From NCBI GenBank assembly GCA_963799245.1, contig CAWCWN010000003.1, positions 186,001 through 250,000 on the forward strand: a DNA stretch of 64,000 nucleotides, given 5' to 3'. Within the stretch, counting starts at the first letter, position 1, and every line of letters starts with the position of its first letter. Under the pieces are notes generated by a model. That model made no database searches. It saw only the letters and a program-made list of their open reading frames with translations, and was not told the origin of the DNA. Positions 48,393 through 57,875 of the stretch are shown in pieces. Made by a program: the position numbers and the translations under genes. This DNA is from CAWCWN01 sp963799245. GTDB lineage: Bacteria; Chloroflexota; Ktedonobacteria; Ktedonobacterales; Ktedonobacteraceae.

Positions 48393-51179
48393 ATGGAAAA
48401 TGCACGCATTACGAGAGAGCATGAACGCAGGCGCCAGCCAGAAATGCCTTTCACTGGTGGTCCCTGGCTGCACTGGGGACCTTATCTGAGCGAGCGCGCA
48501 TGGAGCACGGTGCGTGAGGATTACAGCGCCGATGGCTGCGCCTGGGAGTATTTTACCCATGATATGGCTCGCTCCCGCGTCTACCGCTGGAATGAAGACG
48601 GCCTGGCCGGGATCAGCGACGATAAGGGGAGGATGTGCTTTGCCCTGGCACTGTGGAATGGCCGGGATGCCATTCTCAAGGAGCGCCTCTTCGGCCTGAC
48701 GGGGCCACAGGGTAACCACGGCGAGGATGTCAAGGAAGTGTATTTCTACCTCGATAGTACGCCGACTCACAGCTATATGCGTATGCTTTATAAGTATCCC
48801 CAGGCAGCCTTTCCCTATCAGCAATTGCTGGAGGAGAATAGCCGCCGCAGCAGAGAAGACCCCGAATTCGAATTGCAGGAGACGGGCATTTTTGCTGACA
48901 ACCGCTATTTCGATGTGTTCGTGGAATACGCCAAAGCGGCCCCCGCAGACATCCTGATCCGCATAAGCGCCATCAACCGTGGACCGGAGCCCGCTCTATT
49001 GTATATCCTGCCTACCCTATGGTTTCGCAATACCTGGTCCTGGGGCCTGGACGATAGGCAGCCGCTTTTAAAGCAGAGAGCCTCAGCCGGGGTTCAATCT
49101 TCCCCGGCCATTCTCTCCCTGGAGGCGCAGCACCACATGCTGGGCAGCTATATCCTCTCGTGCGAGGCCGCCGATGACCTCCTGTTTACCAATAATGAGA
49201 CGAACATACAGCGACTCTTCGGCGCGCCCAACGCTACCCCTTATCTGAAGGATGCCTTTCATGAATACCTGATCCACAACAGAGATGAAGTAGTGAATTA
49301 CGCACGCATGGGCACGAAAGCGGCTGCCCTCTATAAGCGGGAGATCGCTCCCGAAGCCACGCTCACCTGCCGGCTGCGCCTGACCAGCGCCGTAGTAGAC
49401 AGCGGCGCAGACGGCATGCAGCGCAGTGCGACTCCCAATGACTCACTACCATCAGGGTCCACCGGGCCCTTTAGGGAGTTCGATACGATCTTCGCTCTAC
49501 GCAGGCGCGAAGCCGATGAGTACTACGCCTCCCTGCATCCGGTCGACCTGGACGAGGAGATGCGCCTCGTCCAACGCCAGGCTCTGGCCGGCATGCTCTG
49601 GAACAAACAGTTCTATCACTATAGCGTAGAACAATGGCTGCAGGGCGATCCCGCCCAGCCACCTCCACCTCCTCAGCGCCGCAAGCAGCGCAATGCAGGC
49701 TGGCGACATCTCTACAATGAACGCGTCATGTCCATGCCAGACAAATGGGAGTATCCCTGGTATGCCTCCTGGGACCTGGCGTTCCAATGTATTCCGCTTG
49801 CCTCGATCGATAGCACATTTGCCAAGGGTCAGCTTGACCTGCTCCTGCGAGAATGGTATATGCACCCCAACGGCCAGCTCCCGGCTTTTGAATGGTCATT
49901 TGACGATGTCAACCCGCCGGTTACGGCCTGGGCAGCATGGCACGTCTATAAAATTGACCAGGAGCAGAGCGGCTTTGCGGACCGCATGTTCCTGGAAAGC
50001 GTCTTTCACAAGTTGCTTCTTAACTTTACCTGGTGGGTTAACCGCAAGGACTCGGAAGGCAAGAACGTCTTCCAGGGGGGCTTTCTGGGCCTGGATAACA
50101 TCGGCGTATTTGACCGCAGCGCCCCGCTACCCACTGGTGGCCACATGGAGCAGAGCGACAGTACCAGCTGGATGGGTATGTTTTGCTTGAATATGATGAC
50201 GATTGCCCTGGAACTCGCGCTTACCAATCCTGTGTATGAAGATATTGCGCTCAAATTCTTCGAGCACTTCCTGGCGATCGCCGCAGCCATGAACAATATG
50301 GCCGACGAAGGCATCCACCTCTGGGATGAAGCTGACGGATTTTTCTATGACGTGCTCAACCTGCCAGATGGTTCTCACCTGCCCCTAAAGATTTGCTCGC
50401 TCGTCGGACTGATCCCATTGTGCGCGGTGGAGACCCTTGATCCGGAGGTGCTCAAGGCGCTGCCGAGGTTCAACTATCACCTGACATGGTTTCTGAACCA
50501 CCGCCCCGACCTTACCCGCCTGGTATCCCACTGGCAACAGGCCGATAGTGGTGTGCGCCGCCTGCTGGCCCTGGTACAGGGCCAGCGCTTGCAACGCCTG
50601 CTCAAACGCCTGCTCGCCCCCGATGAATTTCTGAGCAGCTACGGCATTCGCTCCCTGAGCAGGTTTCACGCCACATTCCCATATATGCACACCGTTGATG
50701 GCATCACGCACACCGTACCCTACGAACCGGCGGAGTCGCGCAGGGGGCTCTTTGGCGGTAACTCAAACTGGCGTGGCCCCATCTGGTTTCCCATCAACTA
50801 TATGCTGATCGAGGCGCTGCAAAAATTCTATCATTACTACGGCGATGATTTTACTGTTGAGTGCCCCACTGGGTCTGGCCAATACCTGACCTTGCGGGAG
50901 GTGGCGGACGAACTTGCCCGGCGCTTGATCAGCCTCTTTCAGCGCGACGCAAGCGGAGGTCGGCCCTGCAATAGGAAGAACAGCTGGCAGTTAGACCCTC
51001 ACTGGCGCGACTGCCTTCTGTTTCACGAATATTTTGATGGTGACAATGGCACGGGACTTGGCGCAAGCCATCAGACAGGCTGGACCGGGCTGCTTGCTCC
51101 CCTCATCCAGCAACTGCTCGCTCGCAAAAAGGCAGCGCCGGGTGACCGCATGGGACTCACGCTACCATATCCTCAGTGA
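48393..51179 (+). CDS. GH63-like glucosidase (MGH1-type)
   Basis: 928 residues from ATG 48393 (MENARITREHERRRQPEMPF), where family likeness begins. The N-terminal beta-sandwich (WGPYLSERAWSTVREDYSAD and on) is followed by an (alpha/alpha)6 barrel with YPWYASWDLAFQCIPLASID (about 450-470), QLPAFEWSFDDVNPPV (acid region, about 490-506), GGFLGLDNIGVFDRS and GGNSNWRGPIWFPINYML. These are hallmarks of GH63-type enzymes acting on alpha-glucosides, including glucosylglycerate or mannosylglycerate hydrolases. There is no signal peptide, so it is cytoplasmic. The 3' end overlaps the convergent CAP-protein gene by 23 bp. It sits with a pullulanase in a small glycan-use group. Confidence 0.9.
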   Translation: MENARITREHERRRQPEMPFTGGPWLHWGPYLSERAWSTVREDYSADGCAWEYFTHDMARSRVYRWNEDGLAGISDDKGRMCFALALWNGRDAILKERLFGLTGPQGNHGEDVKEVYFYLDSTPTHSYMRMLYKYPQAAFPYQQLLEENSRRSREDPEFELQETGIFADNRYFDVFVEYAKAAPADILIRISAINRGPEPALLYILPTLWFRNTWSWGLDDRQPLLKQRASAGVQSSPAILSLEAQHHMLGSYILSCEAADDLLFTNNETNIQRLFGAPNATPYLKDAFHEYLIHNRDEVVNYARMGTKAAALYKREIAPEATLTCRLRLTSAVVDSGADGMQRSATPNDSLPSGSTGPFREFDTIFALRRREADEYYASLHPVDLDEEMRLVQRQALAGMLWNKQFYHYSVEQWLQGDPAQPPPPPQRRKQRNAGWRHLYNERVMSMPDKWEYPWYASWDLAFQCIPLASIDSTFAKGQLDLLLREWYMHPNGQLPAFEWSFDDVNPPVTAWAAWHVYKIDQEQSGFADRMFLESVFHKLLLNFTWWVNRKDSEGKNVFQGGFLGLDNIGVFDRSAPLPTGGHMEQSDSTSWMGMFCLNMMTIALELALTNPVYEDIALKFFEHFLAIAAAMNNMADEGIHLWDEADGFFYDVLNLPDGSHLPLKICSLVGLIPLCAVETLDPEVLKALPRFNYHLTWFLNHRPDLTRLVSHWQQADSGVRRLLALVQGQRLQRLLKRLLAPDEFLSSYGIRSLSRFHATFPYMHTVDGITHTVPYEPAESRRGLFGGNSNWRGPIWFPINYMLIEALQKFYHYYGDDFTVECPTGSGQYLTLREVADELARRLISLFQRDASGGRPCNRKNSWQLDPHWRDCLLFHEYFDGDNGTGLGASHQTGWTGLLAPLIQQLLARKKAAPGDRMGLTLPYPQ

Positions 51180-51957
51180 ACCAGGTCGAACCCCCGGAGT
51201 CGACGTAGACGCCGATGCCGATACGATGCAGAGTCGTGCTGAAAAGGTGGATACGGTGCCAGCCATCCAGCGGCTCGTGAGCCATACTCTCCTGGATCGA
51301 GGATACACCACCCCAGGGTGTCGGGTACGGTCCCGCCTCACCGATATTTTCCCCGCAGTCGCTCAGGCCGGCAAAACCTTCATTGGCGATGCGCTGGTAA
51401 GGCGTACTACCATCAGGGCAGGTATGGCTGAAGCCGCAGTGCTCCATGTTCCAGCTGTGCAGCAGTGCGCCAGCGGCCAGGGTATTGTTCCAGGAAAAGG
51501 GAGGTAGACCACAGGCGGCACGATTGCTATTGATCAACTGGAAGAGTTGCTGGGCGAGCTGTTGCGCTTCAGCGGATAGCGGTGCCGACCCATAAGGGGC
51601 CGCCAGTGTTCCGTTTCTTGCCGGTACCAGGGTCGCATCCTGGCTGAACGTTACGCAGGTTAAGATGGGATGAGAGGTAGCGGGCGACGTACTGGAAGTG
51701 GAGCTGTTGGATTGGAAGTTGCCGGTCGTGGCAACATGAGGTTTCGGCGCCGGGGTCGCCTTCTGGCTGGGAATTGACAGTGGCGGTGGCGAGGTCGGCG
51801 CAGGTGGAAGTGATTTCTGCTGGCTGCTGTGATCGCGGGCGCTTCCTGCGATGCTGTTCGACGACAAGGATTGAGGGGTGACTTCAGATCCACACGCCGC
51901 CAGCACTACGATCAAAGAGAGGCACAGCAGGCCCCAATAGATTTTTCTCACAGGCAA
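51157..51957 (-). CDS. CAP-domain (SCP/PR1-like) lipoprotein
   Basis: 266 residues. A lipoprotein signal peptide (YWGLLCLSLIVVLAACGS, lipobox LAAC with Cys about 22) is followed by a Ser/Pro/Thr-rich linker (about 23-120) and a CAP domain (about 125-266). CAP motifs are HCGFSHTCPDG, CGENIGEAGPYP and the HRIHLFSTTLHRIGIG segment near the C-terminus. It is anchored outside the membrane. Bacterial CAP proteins are linked to spore or cell-surface functions, but the activity is unknown. The tail overlaps the end of the GH63 gene. A ribosome-binding site (gaggatta) lies just before ATG 51957. Confidence 0.9.
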   Translation of the reverse strand: MPVRKIYWGLLCLSLIVVLAACGSEVTPQSLSSNSIAGSARDHSSQQKSLPPAPTSPPPLSIPSQKATPAPKPHVATTGNFQSNSSTSSTSPATSHPILTCVTFSQDATLVPARNGTLAAPYGSAPLSAEAQQLAQQLFQLINSNRAACGLPPFSWNNTLAAGALLHSWNMEHCGFSHTCPDGSTPYQRIANEGFAGLSDCGENIGEAGPYPTPWGGVSSIQESMAHEPLDGWHRIHLFSTTLHRIGIGVYVDSGGSTWFTEDMVA

Positions 51958-52104
51958 GTAATCCTCCTTGATTTACACACCTTCGTTGCTCAACGCTCTT
52001 TAGCGTAGCATTCATTGCGCGCATATATGCATACATATCTATCAATCTGGTACTTTTGGGCAAGCAGCGGCGTGAGAAACTGGCGGAGCAGACTTAGAAG
52101 AGCG

Positions 52105-52180
52105 CGGAGGTGCCCCTGGCCTCTATGCCACCTATGCTGATCACCCGATCAATACTTTCTACGAAGCTCACCTCTCCTCT
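52105..52180 (+). pseudogene. Scrap of a second adenosine deaminase gene
   Basis: The + frame from 52121 reads LYATYADHPINTFYEAHL, almost the same as LYESYADHPINTFYEAGL in the intact deaminase at 18662-19651. DNA identity is clear over about 45 bases but not exact, so it is a relative rather than a recent copy. Nothing else of the gene remains. It lies just before the pullulanase gene. Confidence 0.65.
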
Positions 52181-52240
52181 CTTCTGCTATACTTTACAAT
52201 AGAGGTGGCCTGCTCTACCTGTAGGAGCTTCGTAATTCAA

Positions 52241-54385
52241 ATGGATGGAGGAACTACACTCATCGCAGAACAACCTTCTATAATACATGCCTACCTGGAA
52301 GAGGACACGCTGGTCATCGCCCTGCTGACAGAACCTCCTGGTTCACTGTTCTCCGCGAGCGACGTTACGCTGACCGATATCTCAGCCGGAAAGTCCATCC
52401 CTGTTCTCCAGCTAGAGCCCGCCAACCAGGCCGAGCTTATCGCGCTGCGGCTGGCCCAGGCTCCCACTGTGACGTCCATGCTAAACATCGCCCTGCCTGG
52501 CTACCTGCCAGCTCCAGTCAGGCCGCGCAATGTCCTCAATGGTGAGCAATACCTCTACCGGGGCAGCGACCTGGGCTCTACCTATCAGCCCACAGCAACA
52601 TCTTTCCGCCTGTGGGCTCCCACCGCCTCGGATGTACAGTTACTCCTGTATGATAGCGAAAGCGGGCCCTTACAACGACAGGTCACCATGCTCCAGAGCG
52701 AGCATGGAACGTGGTATGCGCGCGTGCCCGCAGACCTGCGGAACTGGTACTACCTCTACCAGGTTACCGTTCATGCTACGACGCGCAGCGCCGTTGATCC
52801 TTACGCCAGGGCGATCGCCGTCAATGGGTCGCGAGGCATGATTGTCCCACTGCCGGAGACCGATCCTCCCACCTGGAGCAGGGATGACCACGTGACTCTT
52901 GCCTCTCCCACGGATGCGGTCATCTACGAGGTGCATGTGCGTGACTTTTCAATCCACCCGGACTCAGGCATGGCGCGCAAGGGGAAATATCTTGCCTTTA
53001 CAGAGGAGGGAACGACTGGTCCCGCAAACATAGCGACGGGCCTGGACCACCTTAAAGAGATGGGCATTACCCATGTGCAACTCCAGCCGCTGCAAGCCTT
53101 TGCGAGCGTCGATGAGAATGATGCCGGCCAGTACAACTGGGGCTACGATCCGCGTAACTTCAATGTGCCTTCTGGAGCCTATGCCACGACCCCCCATGGC
53201 GCAGCGCGCATCAGCGAATGCAAGCAAATGATTCAAAGCCTGCACAACGCGGGCATCGGCGTGGTCCTGGACGTGGTCTACAATCATACCTTCGCCCAGG
53301 ACACTTCCGACTTCGATAAGATCGTTCCTCAGTATTACTATCGAACCGATTACGCCGGCAACTATACCAACGGCTCAGGCGTCGGCAATGAGCTTGCCAC
53401 GGAGCGTCCAATGGTCAGAATGTTTATCCTCGACTCTCTCACCTATTGGACGAGCGAGTACCATATTGATGGTTTCCGTTTCGACCTGATGGCCCTGCTG
53501 GGCATCGAGACGATGCAGAAGGCGTACGAGTCCCTTCATAGCATCAATCCTCACGTCCTGCTCTATGGGGAGCCGTGGGGCGGTGGAAGCTCGGGCTTAC
53601 CCGCCAACGAGCTCCTCACTACAGGAAGGCAGAAAGATCTGGGTGTGGCCGTCTTCAATGATCATATCCGCGATAGCCTTTGCGGCAGCGTCTTTGATGT
53701 CGGGGCGCGAGGGTTCGCAACGGGGGCAGGGGGATATAGCGACAACATCAGGAGAGCTGTGGAGGGCAGCATCGCCGACTTCACCGCAAGCCCGCAGGAA
53801 ACCATCAACTACGTGACCAGCCATGACAACTACACCCTCTGGGACAGGATTACACTTAGCGCCCCCGCTGATACAGAGGCGGATCAAATAAAAATGGACG
53901 AGCTTGCCCAGGCGGTAATACTCACCTCTCAGGGGCTGGCGTTTCTACAGGGCGGTGAAGAGATGCTGCGTTCGAAAGGTGGTAACGGCAACAGTTATAA
54001 TGCTGGTGACGCCGTTAACCAGTTCGATTGGTCGCGTAAAGAAATCTACTGGAAGGTATGGAGGTATTATGCTGGCTTGATTTACCTGCGCAGGGCGCAC
54101 CCGGCGTTCAGGATGAATTCTCCCATTGATGTTCGAACCCACCTCTCGTTTCTTCCCGCCCCTGAGAATACGCTGATGGTCGCGCTATCAGGTCATGCCA
54201 ATGGTGATAGCTGGGAAAACATTCTCGTCATCTACAACCCCAACAGGTTTGATATCCCGTGCCCCTTGCCACCAGGGAGCTGGACCATCGTGGTCATACA
54301 CGATCGCATCAGTGAAGACTACCTGAAGCAGGCCTCCGGAGTGGTGATCGCGCCAGCTATTTCGTGCGTGGTTCTCTATCAATAG
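52241..54385 (+). CDS. pulA: Type I pullulanase (GH13, debranching)
   Basis: About 714 residues from ATG 52241, with taggag 11 bases upstream. An N-terminal domain and a CBM48-like module (SFRLWAPTASDVQLLLYDSE, about 120-140) are followed by the catalytic barrel. It shows the pullulanase signature YNWGYDPRNFNVP (about 303-315) and the GH13 regions DVVYNHTF, GFRFDLMALLG (nucleophile Asp), LLYGEPWGGG (acid Glu) and VTSHDNYTLWDR. It cuts alpha-1,6 branches in glycogen- or starch-like glucans. There is no secretion signal, so it probably acts on intracellular glycogen or maltodextrins, with the GH63 and GH13 enzymes nearby. The gene is intact. Confidence 0.93.
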   Translation: MDGGTTLIAEQPSIIHAYLEEDTLVIALLTEPPGSLFSASDVTLTDISAGKSIPVLQLEPANQAELIALRLAQAPTVTSMLNIALPGYLPAPVRPRNVLNGEQYLYRGSDLGSTYQPTATSFRLWAPTASDVQLLLYDSESGPLQRQVTMLQSEHGTWYARVPADLRNWYYLYQVTVHATTRSAVDPYARAIAVNGSRGMIVPLPETDPPTWSRDDHVTLASPTDAVIYEVHVRDFSIHPDSGMARKGKYLAFTEEGTTGPANIATGLDHLKEMGITHVQLQPLQAFASVDENDAGQYNWGYDPRNFNVPSGAYATTPHGAARISECKQMIQSLHNAGIGVVLDVVYNHTFAQDTSDFDKIVPQYYYRTDYAGNYTNGSGVGNELATERPMVRMFILDSLTYWTSEYHIDGFRFDLMALLGIETMQKAYESLHSINPHVLLYGEPWGGGSSGLPANELLTTGRQKDLGVAVFNDHIRDSLCGSVFDVGARGFATGAGGYSDNIRRAVEGSIADFTASPQETINYVTSHDNYTLWDRITLSAPADTEADQIKMDELAQAVILTSQGLAFLQGGEEMLRSKGGNGNSYNAGDAVNQFDWSRKEIYWKVWRYYAGLIYLRRAHPAFRMNSPIDVRTHLSFLPAPENTLMVALSGHANGDSWENILVIYNPNRFDIPCPLPPGSWTIVVIHDRISEDYLKQASGVVIAPAISCVVLYQ

Positions 54386-54446
54386 AGTACCGCATGCCCT
54401 GGCATGTGTCCTCATATCCTGGTCGTTTTCGCCGCGCCACAATCGT

Positions 54447-55778
54447 TCAATAGGAAACGCTTCCCAGCGCCCCGGCCAGCGGCTGCGCCCACGCCAATAC
54501 TTGCTCATCGGCTCTAAACGCTCCAACGACCTGCAGACCAAGCGGCAGGCCGTTGGCAGCATAAGCGGCGGGAAGCGCCAGGGCGGGGAGACCTGCGTGC
54601 GTCCAGGGCAGGTTCATGACCGGGTCGCCTGTCATGCCAAGACCCTCAGGAGCCGGTCCAGGCGCGGCCGGGCTTATCCAGAGATCGATGGCACGCGCCC
54701 TCATCAATCCTTCCAGCTCGCCGCGCAGCGCAGTTCGTCCCGCCCGAGCAAGCGCCAGTTGCGCAGCACTTACGCTCTGCCCCTGGCGGATAAGAGCGGC
54801 AGTGCGCGGCCGGTAGAGCGACGCGTGCTCCGCGAACCACCTCGCATGCACACTGGCCATTTCGGCGGCCAGAATCTGCCTATGGTGCAGGATGATGTCC
54901 TCGATTGCGGCCATGGCCGCCACATGCCGCACCTCATAGCCCGCTTTCTCCAGCAGAGTAACGTGCTGTGCAAAAGCCGCCAGGCCTTCCGCCGAGGCTT
55001 TGGCCAGATATGGGCCATCCGGCACGCCCAGCACAGGCAGGCGCTTTGACGTCGCTGGCCGCCAATCATTGCACAGGAGTGAGGCAATATGGGCAGCGCC
55101 CTCCACATCTTGCGTAAAGAAGCCGAGGGTATCTAGAGAAGCGGCACATGGGATCAGGCCATCGGCAGCAATACGGCCATAGCTCGCTTTAAAGCCAACG
55201 ATGCCGCAGAAGGCCGCTGGACGTATGATAGAACCAATCGTCTGGGTGCCGAGCGCCAGGGGGCAGAAACCAGCTGCAACGGCGGCGGCAGAGCCGCTGC
55301 TCGATCCACCTGGGGTATGAGCCAGGTTATAGGGGTTACGTGTAGGCCCGGGTTCAAAGTACGCGAATTCCGTCGCAACTGTTTTCCCCAGCACCAGGGC
55401 GCCCGCAGCGCGCAGCCTTGTAACACAGCTCGCTTCCTGGCCTGCAAATATTTGCGCAGGCAGGCGCGAGCCCGCACGCGTAGCGAAACCGTCAACATAC
55501 AGGATATCCTTGACGCCGAACAAAATGCCATACAGAGGTGGGCGGCTCGCGGGATCGGGAAAGCGCTCCTGCAAGGCGGCGGCTTCCTGTAAAAGGCGCG
55601 TCCGCCGGCCAGGTTCTGGCAGCAATGCCTCAATGGCCGTATCGTATGCGTCGACGCGCTCACACATTTGGTCGACGAACCGCAACACGTCGAGCCGGCC
55701 GGAGCGCAGGGCCTCGGCCGTGTCCTCAAGAGGCATAGCTACAAGCATGGGTGACCTATCACTGGAGCCGGCAGCCAT
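54447..55778 (-). CDS. Amidase signature family enzyme
   Basis: 443 residues from ATG 55778 (MAAGSSDRSPMLVAM), chosen because aaggagg lies eight bases upstream; the longer open frame to 55982 runs into the palindrome and IS and has no family likeness. The Ser-cisSer-Lys triad is Lys in LFGVKDILYVDG (about 80), cis-Ser in TPGGSSSGSAAAVAAG (about 155) and Ser in GTQTIGSIIRPAAFCGIVG (about 180). It hydrolyses carboxamides; the substrate is unknown. The length is at the short end of the family, but the fold appears complete. It is cytoplasmic and not obviously in an operon. Confidence 0.9.
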   Translation of the reverse strand: MAAGSSDRSPMLVAMPLEDTAEALRSGRLDVLRFVDQMCERVDAYDTAIEALLPEPGRRTRLLQEAAALQERFPDPASRPPLYGILFGVKDILYVDGFATRAGSRLPAQIFAGQEASCVTRLRAAGALVLGKTVATEFAYFEPGPTRNPYNLAHTPGGSSSGSAAAVAAGFCPLALGTQTIGSIIRPAAFCGIVGFKASYGRIAADGLIPCAASLDTLGFFTQDVEGAAHIASLLCNDWRPATSKRLPVLGVPDGPYLAKASAEGLAAFAQHVTLLEKAGYEVRHVAAMAAIEDIILHHRQILAAEMASVHARWFAEHASLYRPRTAALIRQGQSVSAAQLALARAGRTALRGELEGLMRARAIDLWISPAAPGPAPEGLGMTGDPVMNLPWTHAGLPALALPAAYAANGLPLGLQVVGAFRADEQVLAWAQPLAGALGSVSY

Positions 55779-55869
55779 CGTCGATATCCTCCTTGCTTCA
55801 CTTTCTGCAAGCCGTGGGTGCAAAAGGCGACTGCAGTTACTGCACAGGGATGTGTTGTTGGGGAGGACC

Positions 55870-55925
55870 CCGCAGTTACGTGTGGTGGCGGAGTGCGTGC
55901 ACTCCGCCACCACACGTAACTGCGG
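55870..55925. repeat. 56-nt perfect palindrome, copy 1
   Basis: The 27-nt arms (start ccgcagttacgtgtggtggc, then ggagtgc) are exact complements around a two-base spacer gt. A second exact copy lies at 57807-57862. Removing the intervening IS and one target copy puts the two palindromes in tandem with a 10-nt spacer. It could act as a strong terminator for flanking minus-strand genes or be a mobile palindromic repeat. Confidence 0.9.
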
Positions 55926-56050
55926 CAACATGAGACACCCCGAATTTTCGAGGTAGAGCTTAGAAGCGGATGAGCTCGCCAAAAAAGGCCTCCGAAGATA
56001 GACTGAATGGATTGAAAATGAACTATTCAGTTCTCTTAGGAGGTCTTTTC

Positions 56051-57430
56051 ATGCGCAAACAGTATCCCATACCCGTTCCTAATGAGCAAGCTCTACCTTA
56101 TGAGGCTGCTGATATCGCCCAAGGTGTCGGTATTGAGCTGGCACCCTTTTTGTTTCCCTTGCTGGTGACCTTAGACAGCTTGCTCGATAAGCGGCTCGTC
56201 CGGACCTTCTTGTCGAGCATCCAACTGATCATTACCTTTCGTGATCGCGTGCATGGCTTACTGCTCAGCGAGATGGGAGGCTACCTGCTCTCGCCTGAAC
56301 GAGAGCGGGCTGGGACCAAACGCCTGGCGAATGTCCTGCACTCGCCCAACTGGTCTGCCGAGGTGATTGAGCAGTTTCTCTGGCAGCGCGCCACACGCTT
56401 TCTCACCACCCTGGAGCAGCGCGCACAGCCGGCCTATGCCATCTGGGACGAGAGTGTGTGGGAGAAACCGGAAAGTCAGCAGATGGCAGATCTCGGCCCC
56501 GTGCGCTCAAGTCAAGCCCATCGTCTCACACACTACAAGCCAGGCTACGCCAAGCCACCAAGCCGCCCCATCTGTGTGCCTGGCATGAATTGGCTGGGTC
56601 TGATCGTGGTGGGACCAAAGGCGCGCTTGGGGCCGCCAGTGGTCGCCGCCATGCGCTGGTGGAGTCGTCGTGGTCTGCATGCTGACACGCAACGCCGACT
56701 GGAAGCCAGGTTGCTGCTCGACTGCGTGGCCACGTGGGGACGCTGGCCGATCCATGTCTTTGATCGCGGCTTTGCCGGCAGTCCGTGGTTGCGCCTGTGT
56801 GTGGCCTTGCGGCAACGTTTCATTGTGCGCTGGCCGCACGGCCAGTATCTGCTTGACGAGCAAGGACGAGCCCGCAAAGCCTGGCAGATCGCTCGTGGCA
56901 AGCGCGCCTGGGGCCGACGCCGGATCTGGAATGCCCATCTCAATCGGCATCTGGACACCGCGGTGCTAGCGTTTCCTGTGAGGCATCCCGATTTTGCCGT
57001 ACCCTTCTGGCTGGTGGTCTCGCGGCAGGGAAAAGGTCGGCGCCCCTGGTATCTGCTGACGACCGAAGAGGTGCGCACGGAAGCGCAGGCCTGGCAGATC
57101 GTGTTTGCCTACGCCCGGCGCTGGCAAATTGAAGGCACCTGGCGCTTTACCAAGAGCGAGTTGGGGTTTGAATGCCCGCGTTTGCGCGAGTGGGAGCACT
57201 GCCGCAAATTGCTGTTGATGGCGACGTTGGCGTATGCGTTCTTGCTCAGCTTGATGCGCGAGGAGTGGCGCGGATGGCGAAGGTGGATGATGCATCACTA
57301 CTGCCATCGCACAGGTAAGAAAGCGCGGGAAGCGAGCTTGCCGCTTTACCGACTGCGCTTAAGTTTGAGCCGCTTGTGGCAGGCCTACCCCCCACGTTTC
57401 GAGCTGTTGGCGATGCGTCGCTTAGAATGA
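56051..57430 (+). CDS. IS4-family DDE transposase
   Basis: 459 residues from ATG 56051, with taggaggt seven bases upstream; the frame is open further upstream but has no start site. DDE residues are suggested in PAYAIWDESVWEKPES (Asp, about 134), WPIHVFDRGFAGSPW (Asp, about 234) and RRWQIEGTWRFTKSELGFE (Glu, about 359, with the Y/R-x6-K spacing of IS4 enzymes). It is highly basic in the region 290-310 (RKAWQIARGKRAWGRRRIW). There are no frameshifts. It is likely active. Confidence 0.88.
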   Translation: MRKQYPIPVPNEQALPYEAADIAQGVGIELAPFLFPLLVTLDSLLDKRLVRTFLSSIQLIITFRDRVHGLLLSEMGGYLLSPERERAGTKRLANVLHSPNWSAEVIEQFLWQRATRFLTTLEQRAQPAYAIWDESVWEKPESQQMADLGPVRSSQAHRLTHYKPGYAKPPSRPICVPGMNWLGLIVVGPKARLGPPVVAAMRWWSRRGLHADTQRRLEARLLLDCVATWGRWPIHVFDRGFAGSPWLRLCVALRQRFIVRWPHGQYLLDEQGRARKAWQIARGKRAWGRRRIWNAHLNRHLDTAVLAFPVRHPDFAVPFWLVVSRQGKGRRPWYLLTTEEVRTEAQAWQIVFAYARRWQIEGTWRFTKSELGFECPRLREWEHCRKLLLMATLAYAFLLSLMREEWRGWRRWMMHHYCHRTGKKAREASLPLYRLRLSLSRLWQAYPPRFELLAMRRLE

Positions 57431-57720
57431 GTGGAGGGAGGAAGGAACTCAAAAGGAGAAGAAACAAGAAAGAACAGCTCTTGATTGGGAGGAGAGAGAT
57501 CTCGCTCCAGAGATGTGTGTTGCCAGAAAAGGGAAAAGATGGCTCATGTGAAGAAGATCCAAGAGAACACGGGGAAGCAACAGAACGGAAATGGCCAAGA
57601 TCGAATGGGAGAACAAGAGAGAAGGAGAAATAGATGCAAACCTCTCTTGCACAAAAATCTCTTGTGTCTTCTCACGAAATATGCACATTCTCTACATGTT
57701 TCAAATCTATTCCATCCAAA

Positions 57721-57770
57721 AATACAAAAGATGGTTTTTCCTCTTATTCTGGAAAAACCATCTTCGTATT
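57721..57770 (+). terminator. Long hairpin near the right end of the IS
   Basis: The 14-bp arms aagatggtttttcc (57728-57741) and ggaaaaaccatctt (57751-57764) enclose a nine-base loop. Outer bases aatac and gtatt extend the pairing. It lies inside the IS about 290 bp after the transposase and may stop read-through. Confidence 0.55.
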
Positions 57771-57806
57771 TACCCCAAGCATGGAAATTCGGGGTGTCAC
57801 ATGACC

Positions 57807-57862
57807 CCGCAGTTACGTGTGGTGGCGGAGTGCGTGCACTCCGCCACCACACGTAACTGCGG
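57807..57862. repeat. 56-nt perfect palindrome, copy 2
   Basis: An exact copy of the palindrome at 55870-55925. It ends 14 bp beyond the cbbX stop codon (minus strand, 57876), a position suited to ending the rbcL-rbcS-cbbX transcript, although no U-tract follows. Confidence 0.9.
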
Positions 57863-57875
57863 CAAAACCTCTTCT

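Larger units (their letters stand above)
55934..57798 (+). mobile_element. IS4-family insertion sequence between two palindromes
   Basis: The 1865-bp element has ends gacaccccgaattttc (left) and gaaattcggggtgtc (right), which are imperfect inverted repeats. It is flanked by acatga at 55928-55933 and 57799-57804 (6-bp target duplication). The insertion point is the short spacer between two tandem palindromes. Bases 57431-57720 after the transposase are A/G-rich and show no gene. Confidence 0.82.

Noticed and set aside
55779..55982. N-terminal extension of the amidase
   Set aside because: It runs through the palindrome and into the IS end, lacks family likeness, and a good ribosome-binding site precedes ATG 55778.
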